A stretch of DNA of 64,000 bases from Bemisia tabaci (GCF_918797505.1 NC_092794.1:63349167-63413166); one strand, 5' to 3'; shown: positions 24,701 to 34,164, counted from the stretch's first letter. The notes: generated by a model from the sequence alone, not told the origin. Made by a program: numbers and translations.

Positions 24701-27700
24701 TCAAAGTATCACAGGCGCAATGCGACGTCGCAAAATTTCCGCCGAGATTTTATTTTTTACAGAGAAATTCTTGTTTGAATCTGTTTGAAAATTTTTACTG
24801 AATTTCGGCAGTACAAAAGAAATTCAGTGAAATTTTCGGACAGCTTCGTTGATCAATTTCTCTGTAAAAAATAAAATGGCGGCGGAAATGTTTAAACGTC
24901 GCATGGCGCGTGTCATACTTCGGTCGAAAGGTGACGAGACATGCTTTATTGGTGAGCCCTTTGTGCTCCTATAATTTTTTTTCATAATTGAGGGGCTTGG
25001 AGGGCAAAGCACATGAGTGTAGTTTTTGCTATTTAAAGGAATGCGTGATTAAAGTTTCTAAATTACACGGAGCCTTATGGCGAAAAGAAGGTTTAAACTC
25101 ACTTTTTGATGCTTTAAAGTTGGATTTTAGTCGTGAATTTCTCACAGAATATACTTTCTAACTAGTAAAAGTTGAGTTCATGAATATCTCAATTTTTTCA
25201 AAAACTGCACTTATGCGCCTTGTCCTCCAATCTCCTCAATTATGAATGTTTCCGAGAAAAGGAACCTTATTCCGAACAGGCAACATTTTCAGTGAAGTCA
25301 TTTATCTTGAGTTTGTCGAAAAATCTAATATTGAAATTTTTACTGAAATGCCAATCTGATATTCTGATTAAAATAAGCTGTAGTACTTCAGTTCATTTTT
25401 CTCAATAGAAGATGTTAAGTTTCAGCACTATCCAGAAATATCCTACCTAGAGCATGCAGAGTTAGGATTTCAAGTAGCTTTCTCTCAAAATTTGAAGAAC
25501 GAACTTTAAACCGCAGTAATTCCGATTCGGTTTATAATTTGTTGACTTTTTTTGTTCCAAAACAGTCATAAAGCACTCCTCCATGTAAAGCACCCCCATC
25601 TTCTCTACTTGATCAATTCTCGATATCCTGATTATTGACATTACAGCACGGTCAAGTCCACGATTTAAAGTATACCCACTTTTATAGTGTGACAGAAGAT
25701 CAGTTGTCTTCAGTTCAGGATGGCAGATCTTCTATCGCACCTCAAAAGTGGGTGCTCTTATTTTGCGTTAACCCTAATACGCATAAATAGTGCATCTTTT
25801 CGCCGTTTCCAGCACGAAGGAACGTAATTCCATTCCAAGGTTGCCAAATTGACTCGAACAATTAATTTATTTTACAAAAATGTACGTAAGCAATTTTCAT
25901 CATAAATTGGTCTGTTTTTTGCTTGGAATCTAGAGAAAAATCAGGGAAATTTTCAGTCAGAAATGCCCAAGATTCTCTTGATTAATAGGCAATTTTTGAG
26001 GGGAAATTTGGCAACTTTAAAATGGAGTTACGTTCTTTCGTCCAGGAGACGACGTTTTGTGATCCTGTACATGGAACTTCATCTTACCGAGGAGTTGGCG
26101 GGAATAGAAAGCGGCTTCCGGAAGAAGACTTCGATATTCTCGAGGTTGTGTCAGGCTTAGAATTTTTTTGTCAAATAACAGGAAAGAACTCCTGAAACTT
26201 GAAAAAAGTATTTCGTTGAATAAAAGACGGCAACGATGGTGTGCAAGATGGTCAGGATGATGCGTAATGCTCTTTCTTTTCTTTTATTCTTGATGAATCT
26301 CTTTGATTTATTGACGGAATTCCCTTAAATTTATCATGCAAGGCACATAAATGAACATAGATATAAGTTATCAGGTGATACTTCGCAATGTTGTAAATGA
26401 GCCCACCTACCAATTCTTTTATTTTCATCCAATTGCATTTTTTGAATTAAACTATGTCTTCTTAGAACTTCTCTGTGAAATCTCACAGGAATGTTCCTGC
26501 TGAAAAGCTGAAAGATTCACAAAAACTTTTAAGAAATGACGTTGAGTAGTATTTCAAAAAATATATTATAGAACAAAATTTGCTACGTTGAAATGATGGT
26601 GGTGTCAGGATGATGTGTAATGCTTTATTTTTCTTTTATTCTTGATGACTCTCTTTGATTCATTGACGGAATTCCCTTAAATTTATCATGCAAGGCACGT
26701 AAATGAACATAGATATAAGTTATCAGGTGATACTTTGCAACGTTGCAAATGAGCCCATCAACCAATTATTCCTTCATTATCAAATTTTCATCAATTGGCA
26801 TTCTTTGAATTAAACGGTCTACTTAGAACTTCTCTGTGAAATCTCACAGGAATGTTCTTGCTAAAAAGACGAAAGATTCACAAAAACTTTTAAGAAATGA
26901 CGTTGAGTAGTATTTCAAAAAATACATTATAAAACAAAATTTGCAACGTTGAAATGCACCTTCCTGATTTTCATTAAACGCCGTGCGTCCGAACCGAAAG
27001 TGTAACAAATGAACTAGGATACCGAAACAGAGCGTATAAATTGCCTTCAATCCGTTGTGATGCAACGAGCACATCCATGCGTCAAGTTTTGTTGCCTACT
27101 CGGTGAGACCCAATTAATCAAACCTCCGATGCATGATACGAGCACTTGTGAGTTGTTTCCTTCCCAATTTGTTGCAGCATTTTCTTTCTTTTTTTCTTTC
27201 TTTTTTTTCAATCCCCCTCTTTTCTCCTTCCCCAACATGCGTGTAAAAACAAACAATGACAAAATAAAACCGTCAAGAAGATGGTAACGTCGTAATCGAA
27301 GTACATGTTTTTCTAAGATTCACAGACATCGTGTTCGAACTTGAGGCTTTTCAATTTAAGGAATTTCTTCATCAAAATTGGACTGCATTTTGCAATTAAG
27401 AACTATAAATTCCGGCCCGGTTTAAAAACACGTTAGTGCCGTAAAACGTAAGTGCCATTAGTTTCCCTATGCATATAAGTGTTTTTTCAGATGAGCCAGA
27501 ATTTATAGTTCCAAATTGCAAAATGCAGTCCAATTTGTCTTTGTAGCTCTTACTTTATTTGGTGTTGGACTGTTGGCAATAAGAACGCATCGTCGTTTTT
27601 TCGCATACAGGATTTTCTGCTCCGGCAAAACACAAGAAATGAATGATGTTTTTGATGCTGCACTCGAAGCAATTGGTTTTTCTTCTGCCTCCTCGGAACA

Positions 27701-27802
27701 CATACTGGTGACGTCGACAGGAAGCTGAAGAATAGAGGCAACTTTTGAGAATCGCTCCTCGCCTAAACATTCCCGAATCTCTTGGGTCATCCTCAGTTCT
27801 CT
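21551..27802 (-). CDS. 3' part of an unrecognised multi-exon gene (weakly FAM47-like)
   Basis: Four minus-strand exons (27802-27554, 23972-23778, 22680-22489, 21775-21551) join without breaking frame: 249+195+192+225 bases, 286 residues, then TGA. All junctions are phase 0 with GT donors (GTAAGA, GTGAGC, GTACTC) and AG acceptors. The joined protein has a polar first part, a QPPEKANIWKPP segment, then SKFCAWLRSLG followed by INEEVLKELFEI, and a basic tail (KKGWKFSKSQAKKKY). The FC-W-SLG plus INEE-L-LF pattern reminds me of a segment of vertebrate FAM47 proteins, but the tryptophan-rich FAM47 C-terminus is not evident, so the family call is weak. No signal peptide or membrane segment is seen. 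The start may be the ATG in the first listed exon, or may lie in exons further upstream. Introns are crowded with MITEs. Confidence 0.5.
21981..22416. mobile_element. 436-bp palindromic MITE with TTAA duplication, copy 1
   Basis: Starts GGTGATTCGATGGACGCCAT and ends ATGGCGTCCATCGAATCACC, with arms of about 210 bases and only a short unpaired centre. It is flanked on both sides by TTAA (21977-21980 and 22417-22420), the target duplication typical of piggyBac-type elements. It lies in the last intron of the 21551-27802 gene, about 70 bases from the splice donor. Other copies: 30876-31310, 31311-31746 and a truncated one at 34958-35250. Confidence 0.75.
22489..22680 (-). CDS. unrecognised gene, third exon seen
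   Basis: 64 codons between acceptor GTTTCAG and donor CACAG|GTACTC, phase 0 at both ends. Reads IASKFCAWLRSLG, then an INEEVLKELFEI segment, ending SDAENIPQ. This is the most coding-like and most family-suggestive exon of the gene. Confidence 0.55.
22775..22955. repeat. half copy of the CTGCCGTGCTAAG family
   Basis: Left half only: CTGCCATGCCAAGAAAGAACG, CCATCAGGCGTTGCCATATTT, through AGGAAAAATATTCATAT. The right terminus is absent. Confidence 0.6.
23080..23243. mobile_element. hAT-like MITE with perfect 8-bp target duplication
   Basis: CAGTGGTGTGGCGTG...CACGCCACGCCACTG, flanked by TTATCGAT at 23072-23079 and again at 23244-23251. The 8-bp duplication and CAGTGGCG-type ends are characteristic of hAT elements. 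The interior is a foldback of TATATCGATTGAT and TTTAAACC-like blocks. Confidence 0.8.
23399..23562. mobile_element. hAT-like MITE, adjacent copy
   Basis: CAGTGGCGTCGCGTGC...ACGCAACGCCACTG, flanked by ACATATAA (23391-23398) and TCATATAA (23563-23570), a target duplication with one mismatch. It is 155 bases from the preceding copy. Confidence 0.75.
23778..23972 (-). CDS. unrecognised gene, second exon seen
   Basis: 65 codons ending VSNM at donor ATG|GTGAGC. The acceptor is the second AG of TTTAGAG, which gives phase 0; using the first AG would break the frame with the upstream exon, so this boundary is the least certain. Contains FTGLPRNQCNPYLRFIRQPP. Confidence 0.45.
24012..24262. repeat. 251-bp near-perfect foldback
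   Basis: GAAGACTTATCATCAATAAC ... GTTATTGATGATAAGTCTTC with arms of about 115 bases, including GGAAATGCATGCTATG / CATAGCATGCATTTCC. The only copy of this family I see in the window, and little diverged between its arms. Confidence 0.75.
24689..24935. repeat. foldback of the GGCCAAAGTATCACAAG family, copy 3
   Basis: GTCACCTCCCGGTCAAAGTATC ... GTCATACTTCGGTCGAAAGGTGAC with the AGAGAAATTCTTGTTTGA-type arms; more diverged than copies 1 and 2. Confidence 0.65.
24989..25238. repeat. TGAGGGGCTTGGAGG-ended element, copy 2
   Basis: TGAGGGGCTTGGAGGGCAAAG ... CTTGTCCTCCAATCTCCTCA, with TTTTTGCTATTTAAAG and TTTTCAAAAACTGCAC near the ends. Same family as 13338-13594. Confidence 0.65.
25815..26040. repeat. 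CGAAAGAACGTAA-ended element, copy 2
   Basis: CGAAGGAACGTAATTCC...GGTTGCCAAATTGA at the left, AATTTGGCAACTTTAAAATGG...ACGTTCTTTCG at the right. Related to 19000-19220. Confidence 0.6.
26251..26956. repeat. tandem direct duplication, unit about 352 bp
   Basis: Unit 1 (26251-26596) starts GTCAGGATGATGCGTAATGC and ends GCTACGTTGAAATG. Unit 2 (26603-26956) starts GTCAGGATGATGTGTAATGC and ends GCAACGTTGAAATG. They agree through long blocks such as TTGACGGAATTCCCTTAAAT and AGATTCACAAAAACTTTTAA, differing by substitutions and small indels. No gene in either unit. Confidence 0.8.
27375..27535. repeat. TIR element next to a splice donor
   Basis: AAATTGGACTGCATTTTGCA ... TGCAAAATGCAGTCCAATTT with a second internal pair (AACTATAAATTC / GAATTTATAGTT). 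It sits inside the intron that begins at 27553 (minus), 18 bases from the donor. Confidence 0.65.
27554..27802 (-). CDS. unrecognised gene, first exon seen
   Basis: Acceptor TTTTCCAG at 27803 and above; donor AAATAAA|GTAAGAG. 83 codons, phase 0 at both ends. Reads RELRMTQEIRECLGEERFSK, continues polar and ends LIANSPTPNK. An internal ATG at codon 5 is the only start candidate in it. A MITE (27375-27535) sits 18 bases into the following intron. Confidence 0.45.
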
Positions 27803-28270
27803 CTGGAAAATTTATAACAAGGAAAAATTTAATTATGAAAATTTATAAAAAAAAAAATTATAATAAAAAAAGTAAGTTAAGTTAGTATAAAAGCAACCAG
27901 GCTGGTTGGAGATGCGAACGCATCTTCTTAGTGTTTCATTTTGTTCATTGTTTGTCATGTTTTGTTCATTCTAAGTGTTTTTTTTCTTCGTTAGTATAAA
28001 AGTAAGTAAAAAAGTTAGTATATAAAGTTTACCAACTTTCGATATTGTACATCATTGCTTTTGAGGACACCCGCCGTTTTTGTTTAAAATTGGTCACGAC
28101 CGTCGCACCGCATCGAATGTTCAGTGTGACGATCGTGTCTTCTAGACGTACTTGAGTCAGTCATTAATTTTAATATCACTACAATCGAGCGGACGGGGAT
28201 GGTGCGTAGAACTCCTACCCCCCCCCCCCCCCCCTCTGGATCCACCTATGATCGTAAAATAACGCTACAC

Positions 28271-28387
28271 CTGAATATTTCAAGGAAAAATATCCGTAGC
28301 TTTTCTAAAAAATAAATTGGTATTTTATAGAGGAATGTTTGGCAACGCTTGAATGTTCATACGGCGTTCTTCTCCCTGATAGCACGG
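28271..28387. repeat. half copy of the CTGCCGTGCTAAG family
   Basis: Right half only: TTTCAAGGAAAAATATCC ... TTTGGCAACGCTTGAATG, CATACGGCGTTCTTCTCC and AGCACGG. Just upstream (28218-28234) is a run of about 17 C. Confidence 0.55.
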
Positions 28388-28672
28388 GGATATGATGAAC
28401 CGAAAAGAAAATAATCGCAGGGCAGTTCCCTTTCATTGTTTTGGACACGTGAGGTGCCGTCGTCTCAAAAAAACAAAAGGCTCTTGCGCACTCCTGGCTA
28501 ATGGTGTTTACGAAGGAATTTCCCTTCCTTCCTTTGTTCCAAAAATTTCGGATTTCCCGACAATGGAAAACAAGGAAATAGTTTCTAAATGACATCCTCA
28601 TTGCAAGAGTGGTCAGTAGAGGGGGGGGGGGGAGAGGTTGGGGGGTTGCTTGTGGTGGCTACTCACTGAGCT

Positions 28673-28709
28673 TATAAAAGAGCAACCCCACTCCTAAAGT
28701 TCAATCAGT
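28673..28709 (+). promoter_or_regulatory. core promoter: TATA box and initiator
   Basis: TATAAAAG at 28673-28680 is followed by TTCAATCAGTG. Within it TCAAT (A at 28703) and TCAGT (A at 28707) match the arthropod initiator, 30 and 34 bases past the first T of the TATA box, the expected spacing. The strong splice donor 78 bases downstream (28785) supports a real transcript start. Confidence 0.5.
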
Positions 28710-28752
28710 GTGGATCAGAGAGCGAAGTGGCCCAATGGGTGATCAGGTCTGT

Positions 28753-28848
28753 GGGTTAGTGGGTCAGCGGTTAGTGGTGCAGTGGTAAGTGGTGCATTGG
28801 ATTAGTGGTGCAGTGGATTAGTGGTGCAGTGGTTTAGTGGTGCAGTGC
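28753..28848 (+). repeat. 16-bp tandem repeat (GGATTAGTGGTGCAGT)
   Basis: About five imperfect copies of GG(A/T)TTAGTGGTGCAGT. The exon 1 donor GTAAGT at 28785 was created inside one unit by a TTAGT to TAAGT change. Confidence 0.7.
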
Positions 28849-28869
28849 AATTAGCAAGCGGAATCGCAA

Positions 28870-29695
28870 CATGAGTTAAGCTCCTAGTATGTGAGTATAG
28901 CAGATAATAGCTTTATCATACCTTACATCCTCATTATATTTAAACTGTATACTTTTCATTTTTCAAATTTTCAAATTTATTTTTGTTATTTTCCCACTTT
29001 TGAGTCTTAACATTTTTAATCCTTAAATATTTTATTTTTGAAATTTTGAAATTTTTATTTTTCAAATTTTGAAATGTAATTTCTCTATTTTCATATCTCT
29101 ACTTTTGAAAACGTAAAACGTATCTAAGTTATCGTAAATTATCCTTGAATATTTCGTTTTTAAAGTTTAAATTGTATCAGGTTCATCCTATTATTTTCCT
29201 TTCCTATTTCACGGTCGTGCCTATTTCAAAATATTATGAGTCACTTACTTACCAGTATTATGAATTACTTTTATTCTTTAAAGAAAGAAAATATCAATGA
29301 AATCAACAATGATTCATATTATTTTTCCAATTTTTCTAGACTGATAGTGATGTTTTTTCAGGTCATTGTTTTGCATTGAGAATGACATCAGATTAATTGG
29401 CTGTAGTTAATGAATACACTATTACATCGTTTGAAAATTTCTAAATATTCAATAGTGTTATACTTTCTCCGAGAAAATTAGCCGACGCATCTTCCATTCA
29501 TTCTCCATGAATATTTCCAAAAAAGAGAAGACAATTCTCAAAAATTTCATGAAAAATTGCTGATTGGTTTTTGCAAAAAAAAAAAAAAAAATAGACATGA
29601 ACAACGATTTGAAACGTCACAATCGGCCATCTATATACTACTTCCTGCTAAATTTTTAATAAATAATAAAAGATTTGCGCATGAGCTGCACTGTT
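28870..29695. other. gene-free, very AT-rich stretch
   Basis: TTTTGAAATTTT-type low-complexity sequence (28950-29170). If the candidate unit is real, this is its first intron. Confidence 0.4.
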
Positions 29696-29822
29696 AATTG
29701 GACGAATTTCTGCCAAATGGAGGTATGTGCATTAAGACATGAGCCCTGAGACTCATAAGAATATATGCATAACAGGGCTCACAATACACATAGCTCCGTT
29801 TCGCAGAAGCACGTCCAATTTA
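29696..29822. repeat. AATTGGACGTATTTCTG hairpin, copy 2
   Basis: AATTGGACGAATTTCTGCC ... GCAGAAGCACGTCCAATT, with paired GAGCCCTGAGAC and ACAGGGCTCAC core. Same family as 10963-11096. Confidence 0.65.
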
Positions 29823-30875
29823 CATTAAATGTTCCTTCACTAGCTTTGCTCTCTTGATTTTTCTTTTTTTTTCAGATCGGCAAGAAACTAAGTCTGTGAA
29901 AGCGCTTCCAGCACCGTGTGCAAAGGTTTCAACTTATACTTTCTTGAATTGGATTTTTTCCTCCTCTTTAAACGCTTCATACTAACTTCCTAATTGACAA
30001 AAGACAGGGTCAGAGTGGAAGCTCCTTTCAGCGTATTAATCGTAAGTAAAATTGCTTTGCAGTATTTTTATTTTTCTCTCAAATATCATGCTAATGTTCA
30101 TCTCCATGTTAATTATATTAGTCTTCCTTTTTGTTCTTTTTCAGGTCGGCAAGAAACGAACACAGTGAAAACAGTTTCACATTGTTTTATATTGGTTTTT
30201 TGTTTTGAATACCTCATATTGATTTTGCTCTTTTACCGACTGGTAGGAGACGAGCACTTTGAAAACTGTTCAACTTCATTTCATTTTACTAATTTATTTT
30301 ACTCTATTTACCTGAACTAATTTACTTTTGTTTATTTTTTCAGATCGGCAAAAAACGAGCATAATGAAAGCTGTTTCACTTCATTTTTTATTATTGTCCA
30401 CCCAGTCCTACCATCGAGGAAAATCTGTGATTTAAAGGTACCAATATAGTTGAATCACGGTGTTGGGCATCAATCTGAATGACGAAGAAACTCGCCTCAT
30501 TGCTATGTAACTTTCAGTCTCACTTTAATGGTACTCCTTTACAATAGGACGTTAAAATTTTGTATGTGGATGGACCTTTTTAAATTTTCAATTATTTTTA
30601 GTGTTGTAAAAATTAACAGAAATGTTGGTGGGATTCACCAGAAAGTACCCGTACAGCTTTAATTAATCTACAACTAAAGAATACACTGAATAATTGCTCA
30701 TGAAATCAATGGCTGAAGAACAAATTACAAAAGTAGAGAACAAAATTGCACTATTTTCCGAATGATATCAATGAATTACAGATTTTTTACTACTAGATGA
30801 TTGCAGTACTTTTAGAAAGTATCAATTTTGCATGACGAGGCCATTCAGAGTGAACAAAACAATTTTTTCGCTTAA

Positions 30876-31310
30876 GGTGATTCTATGGAGGCCATTTTTT
30901 GTGTCAGAGCGATGTGCGATATATCGCATCGATTTTTTCCATAATTTCAGCTACTTGTCATTTTTCTCGAATTTTGAGATCGCACTTCTGTTGTCATGAG
31001 ACTTAAGAACTCATGTACCAAATTTGACAAAGAAATTCAACGTAATGAACTGACTTGGTTTTTTTTAGAGGAAAAATACAGCATTCGAGTGCAGTTTCGA
31101 TATCAGTATCGAATGCTATATTTTTCCTCTAAAAAAATTACGCCTTTATTACGTTGAATTTCTTTGTCAAATTTGGTACATGAGCTCTTAAGTCTCATGA
31201 CAACAGAAGTGCGATCTCAAAATTGGAAAAAAATGACAAGTAGCTGAAATTATGGAACAAATCGATGTGATATATCGCACATCGCTCTGACACAAAAAAT
31301 GGCCTCCGAA
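30876..31310. mobile_element. palindromic TTAA-type MITE, copy 2
   Basis: GGTGATTCTATGGAGGCCAT preceded by TTAA (30872-30875). Arms pair through CATCGCTCTGACACAAAAAATGG to about 31310, where the last few bases are replaced by the next copy. Confidence 0.7.
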
Positions 31311-31746
31311 ATGGTGATTCGATAGACGCCATATTTTATGTCAGAACGCCATGCTATATATCGCATCGATTGGCCTCATTTTTTCAGCTAATCGTCATTT
31401 TTCTAATATTTTGAGATCGCAATTCTGTTGCCAGGAGGCTAAAGAATTCACATATTAATTTTGAAAACCAAATTCAACGTATTGGTTTTTTCAGAGGAAA
31501 AATATCGCATTCGAATGCGGTTTCGATATCAGTGTCGAATGCGATATTTTTCCTCTAAAAAAACCACGCCCTTAATACGTTGAATTTGTCTGTGAAAATT
31601 GGTAAGTGAATTCCTTAGTCTCCGGGCAACAAAATTGCGATCTCAAAATTCGAGAAAAATGACAAGTAGCTGAAAAAATGGAACCGATCGATGCGATATA
31701 TTGCATGACATTCTGACACAAAATATGGCGTCCACCGAATCACCTT
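31311..31746. mobile_element. palindromic TTAA-type MITE, copy 3
   Basis: GGTGATTCGATAGACGCCAT ... ATGGCGTCCACCGAATCACC, directly abutting copy 2. The right flank is TTGT rather than TTAA, so the duplication is lost or this copy arrived by tandem duplication. Confidence 0.7.
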
Positions 31747-31974
31747 GTTTTTATTTTCAAGTTAAGTTAAGCGTTGACTAATCATTCCTTTTTTTATTCT
31801 TACTTTGTTTCAGGTCTACCAAAAATGCTCCTTCACAATGTGAATGCTGATCGCCAACCGCTGCAATCCTTTTTCAGTGAATTGTGGAACCAAAATGCTT
31901 AAAACCACGGTGTGCATCAATGTGGCCGACGATGTCACTCATCGCCTTTAAAAAGCTATGTGCCCCTTCATAAT

Positions 31975-32225
31975 ACCGTACTGAATAAAAACGCCGTATG
32001 AACCTTCAGACGTTGCCAAATTTCCTGCGATAAAACACGAATTTCTCGGTAAATTTATGAATATTTTTCTTTGAATCTTACAGATAATTTTGTTCGCAAT
32101 TTCACCAAAAATTCCTGAAAAGTTCGAGGAAATATATTCATATCTTTCCTCAGAAATATACGTTTTATTTGGGGAAATTTGGCAACTCTCGAATGTTCAT
32201 ACGGTGTTATTCCTTAGCACGACAG
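31975..32225. repeat. CTGCCGTGCTAAG family, full copy
   Basis: ACCGTACTGAATAAAAACGCC ... GGTGTTATTCCTTAGCACGAC with the GACGTTGCCAAATTTCC / GGAAATTTGGCAAC pair inside. Confidence 0.65.
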
Positions 32226-32828
32226 CATAAGAGATGCGAAAATTTTGTAATTGAACAGATTTTCTTAAATTGTAAATTATCATCAATGGTATTAAATTAA
32301 CTGAGATTTTGGCATAACTATATAAAACTATATAAAACTGTATTAAAATTCCTCAGGTCCATGTTTCAGGTCATTGATTGCTCATGGAATCAATATAGCG
32401 AAGAAAAAAGAAAACATGACAAAAATATAGAAAAATTGCATTCAACTTCACATAATTGATCAATATCACATCAGAGAATATTGGAAACTGTCGAATTCGA
32501 CGAGTAAATTTGACATCAACAATGAAATTTTCTCTCTAATGTTTCCATTTTTCAAATTAGGTTAAGCTCCAACTAATCATTTTTTTTTTTTATTCTTAGT
32601 TTGTTTCAGGTCTGCAAGAAACGAAGAAAATGTTCCGCACGGAGAACGGAAGTAGTGCCCTCCAGAATGTGTATTTGTTGTGTAAAATTGCATATGCAGT
32701 TTTTTTAAAAAATATTTACATGTCATATGCAGTTTTTTTTAAAACTATTTACATTTCCTTCCAGCTCTGCGTATAGTTCTCATGTATTACCTACTAACAA
32801 ACAATATTGCATCCAATTGAAAGTAAGT

Positions 32829-32995
32829 AAACTGCATAACGCAAAAAAGAATTATCTTTCCTATTTATCATTCTGTATTGTAAAAAACACATATACCTAG
32901 TCCACAAATTTTACACAGGAGTATAATAATACTGAAGTAAAGAAAGTTCTTTTTTAAAAGAACCAGAAAAGTTATTTTTTTGCGTTATGCAGTTG
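32829..32995. repeat. TIR element AACTGCATAACGCAAAAAAG
   Basis: AACTGCATAACGCAAAAAAG at the left and TTTTTTTGCGTTATGCAGTT at the right, about 120 bases of AT-rich interior. Just upstream (32685-32755) CATATGCAGTTTTTTTTAAA occurs twice in direct orientation. Confidence 0.6.
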
Positions 32996-33098
32996 AGTTA
33001 CTACCACTGAATGCATAATTGTAGTTGAAGCTAGAAGCTAGTATGAAACTGCAATTCAAATTAAATTTTGGGAAAATATAAAGACGTAAATTTCATTA

Positions 33099-33226
33099 AT
33101 TAGACGTATTTCTATCAAACGGAACTATGTGCATTATGACGTGAGCCCTGTTATGCACATATGCTTATGGGTCTCAGGGCTCATGTCTTAATGCACATAG
33201 TTCCGTTTGACAGAAATACGTCCAAT
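33099..33226. repeat. AATTGGACGTATTTCTG hairpin, copy 3
   Basis: ATTAGACGTATTTCTATCAA ... TTGACAGAAATACGTCCAAT with paired CATTATGACGTGAGCCCTG / AGGGCTCATGTCTTAATG. Confidence 0.7.
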
Positions 33227-33524
33227 TATGGCATGTTGCCCTGACAAAAATTTTGACAAGAGAGTACTGAACATATTTATGCTAAAAGGAACTATGTTTC
33301 ATGCTTCGAACTTCATGCGAAACCCATCTACATGATTCCTTTCAGGATAAATATGTCTCTAATGAATGATGATGGAAAAATGTCTTAACTATTCTGAGAG
33401 CCTAATAATTAGAAGTCCAGTAGCCAGTCTTGTCCCCTGTTACAAATCACACTAATGATTCTTGATGTTTTTGTTTGTTCCAGAAGCAGCTGCTGAAGAA
33501 ACGGGCTCTGGGGGAGGGGGGTGG

Positions 33525-33780
33525 CTCGCTAAGGGAGGAGGTTCCCGGGGAAAGGGGGGTCCGAGGGGTTGGGAAGGATCGCGGTGTAAGGTTTCCCAGG
33601 GGAGGCTCCCGGGGATAGGGGGGGTCCGTGGGGTTCGTTGCGGGGTCGCGGAATAGGGTTTCCTATGGGGAGGGTTTCCCGGGGAGAGGGGGGGGGGGGT
33701 CCGTGGGATTCATGTAGGATCGCGGAGTAGGGTTCCTAAGGGGGGAGGGGCCGCGGAATAGGATCACGGGGGGAGGAGTA
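33525..33780 (+). repeat. GC-rich tandem repeat, unit about 80 bp
   Basis: About three imperfect units of TTCCCGGGGA...GGGGGGGTCCG(A/T)G...GATCGCGG...TAGGG. The preceding TTGTTCCAG (acceptor ending 33482) opens a plus-strand frame beginning KQLLKKRALGEGGG that runs through the first unit into a stop in the second. Highly G-rich in one strand, unlike the AT-rich flanks. Confidence 0.6.
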
Positions 33781-33802
33781 GGATTTTTTTTTTTTTTTTT
33801 TT

Positions 33803-34093
33803 TTTCTGCGACTGGCTTGCTGAGATCCTCCGGGGCGTTACGTCCCGGGGTCCGCCGTCGCCGGCAGGGGCGCCCGCCGGGACCCCGTGGGTCCGTTGGG
33901 CGTCCCCTGCCCCCGACCCCCCGCGAGGGGGGTCTCTTTGCTCCCCCGTAAGGGGGGGCTTTTGACCCCCCTCGCGGGGGGTCGGGGGTGGGGGCGCCCA
34001 GCGGACCCTTATGGGGTCCCGGCGGGTGCCCCTGCCGGCGACGGCGGCTCCGGGGCGTTGCGCCCCGGAGGATCTCAGCAAACCACGAACAGA
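33803..34093. repeat. large GC-rich palindrome between poly(T) and poly(A)
   Basis: Arms of about 135 bases. The left begins CTGCGACTGGCTTGCTGAGATCC and includes CGCCGTCGCCGGCAGGGGC; the right ends GGATCTCAGCAAACCACGAACAG. Around the centre CCCCCGCGAGGGGGGTC pairs with GACCCCCCTCGCGGGGGG. A T-run of 22 lies just left and an A-rich run just right, extending the pairing. The GC content far exceeds the surroundings. The overlapping open frames on both strands (up to 266 codons) are a by-product. Confidence 0.75.
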
Positions 34094-34164
34094 AAAAAAA
34101 AAGAAAAAAAAAAAAGGGAGGAGGTGGGAAAGGAACCTGGACGCCGGAAGCCGGGGTTGGGGGA

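Larger units (their letters stand above)
29860..32645 (+). repeat. diverged copies of a splice-acceptor cassette
   Basis: A pyrimidine tract followed by CAG and (A/G)TCGGCAAGAAACGA recurs. CAG|ATCGGCAAGAAACTAAG is near 29874, CAG|GTCGGCAAGAAACGAAC near 30146, a degraded ACTGGTAGGAGACGAGC near 30239, CAG|ATCGGCAAAAAACGAGC near 30344, CAG|GTCTACCAAAAATGC near 31814, and CAG|GTCTGCAAGAAACGAAG near 32610. After the first three comes a similar GTGAAAAC(A/T)GTTTCAC-like tail. Spacing is irregular (about 100-1400 bases). It looks like repeated duplication of one small exon with its 3' splice site. Confidence 0.5.

Noticed and set aside
28753..28848. Short regular repeats as a CRISPR array
   Set aside because: Direct 16-bp tandem copies with no spacers, in a eukaryotic context without cas genes.
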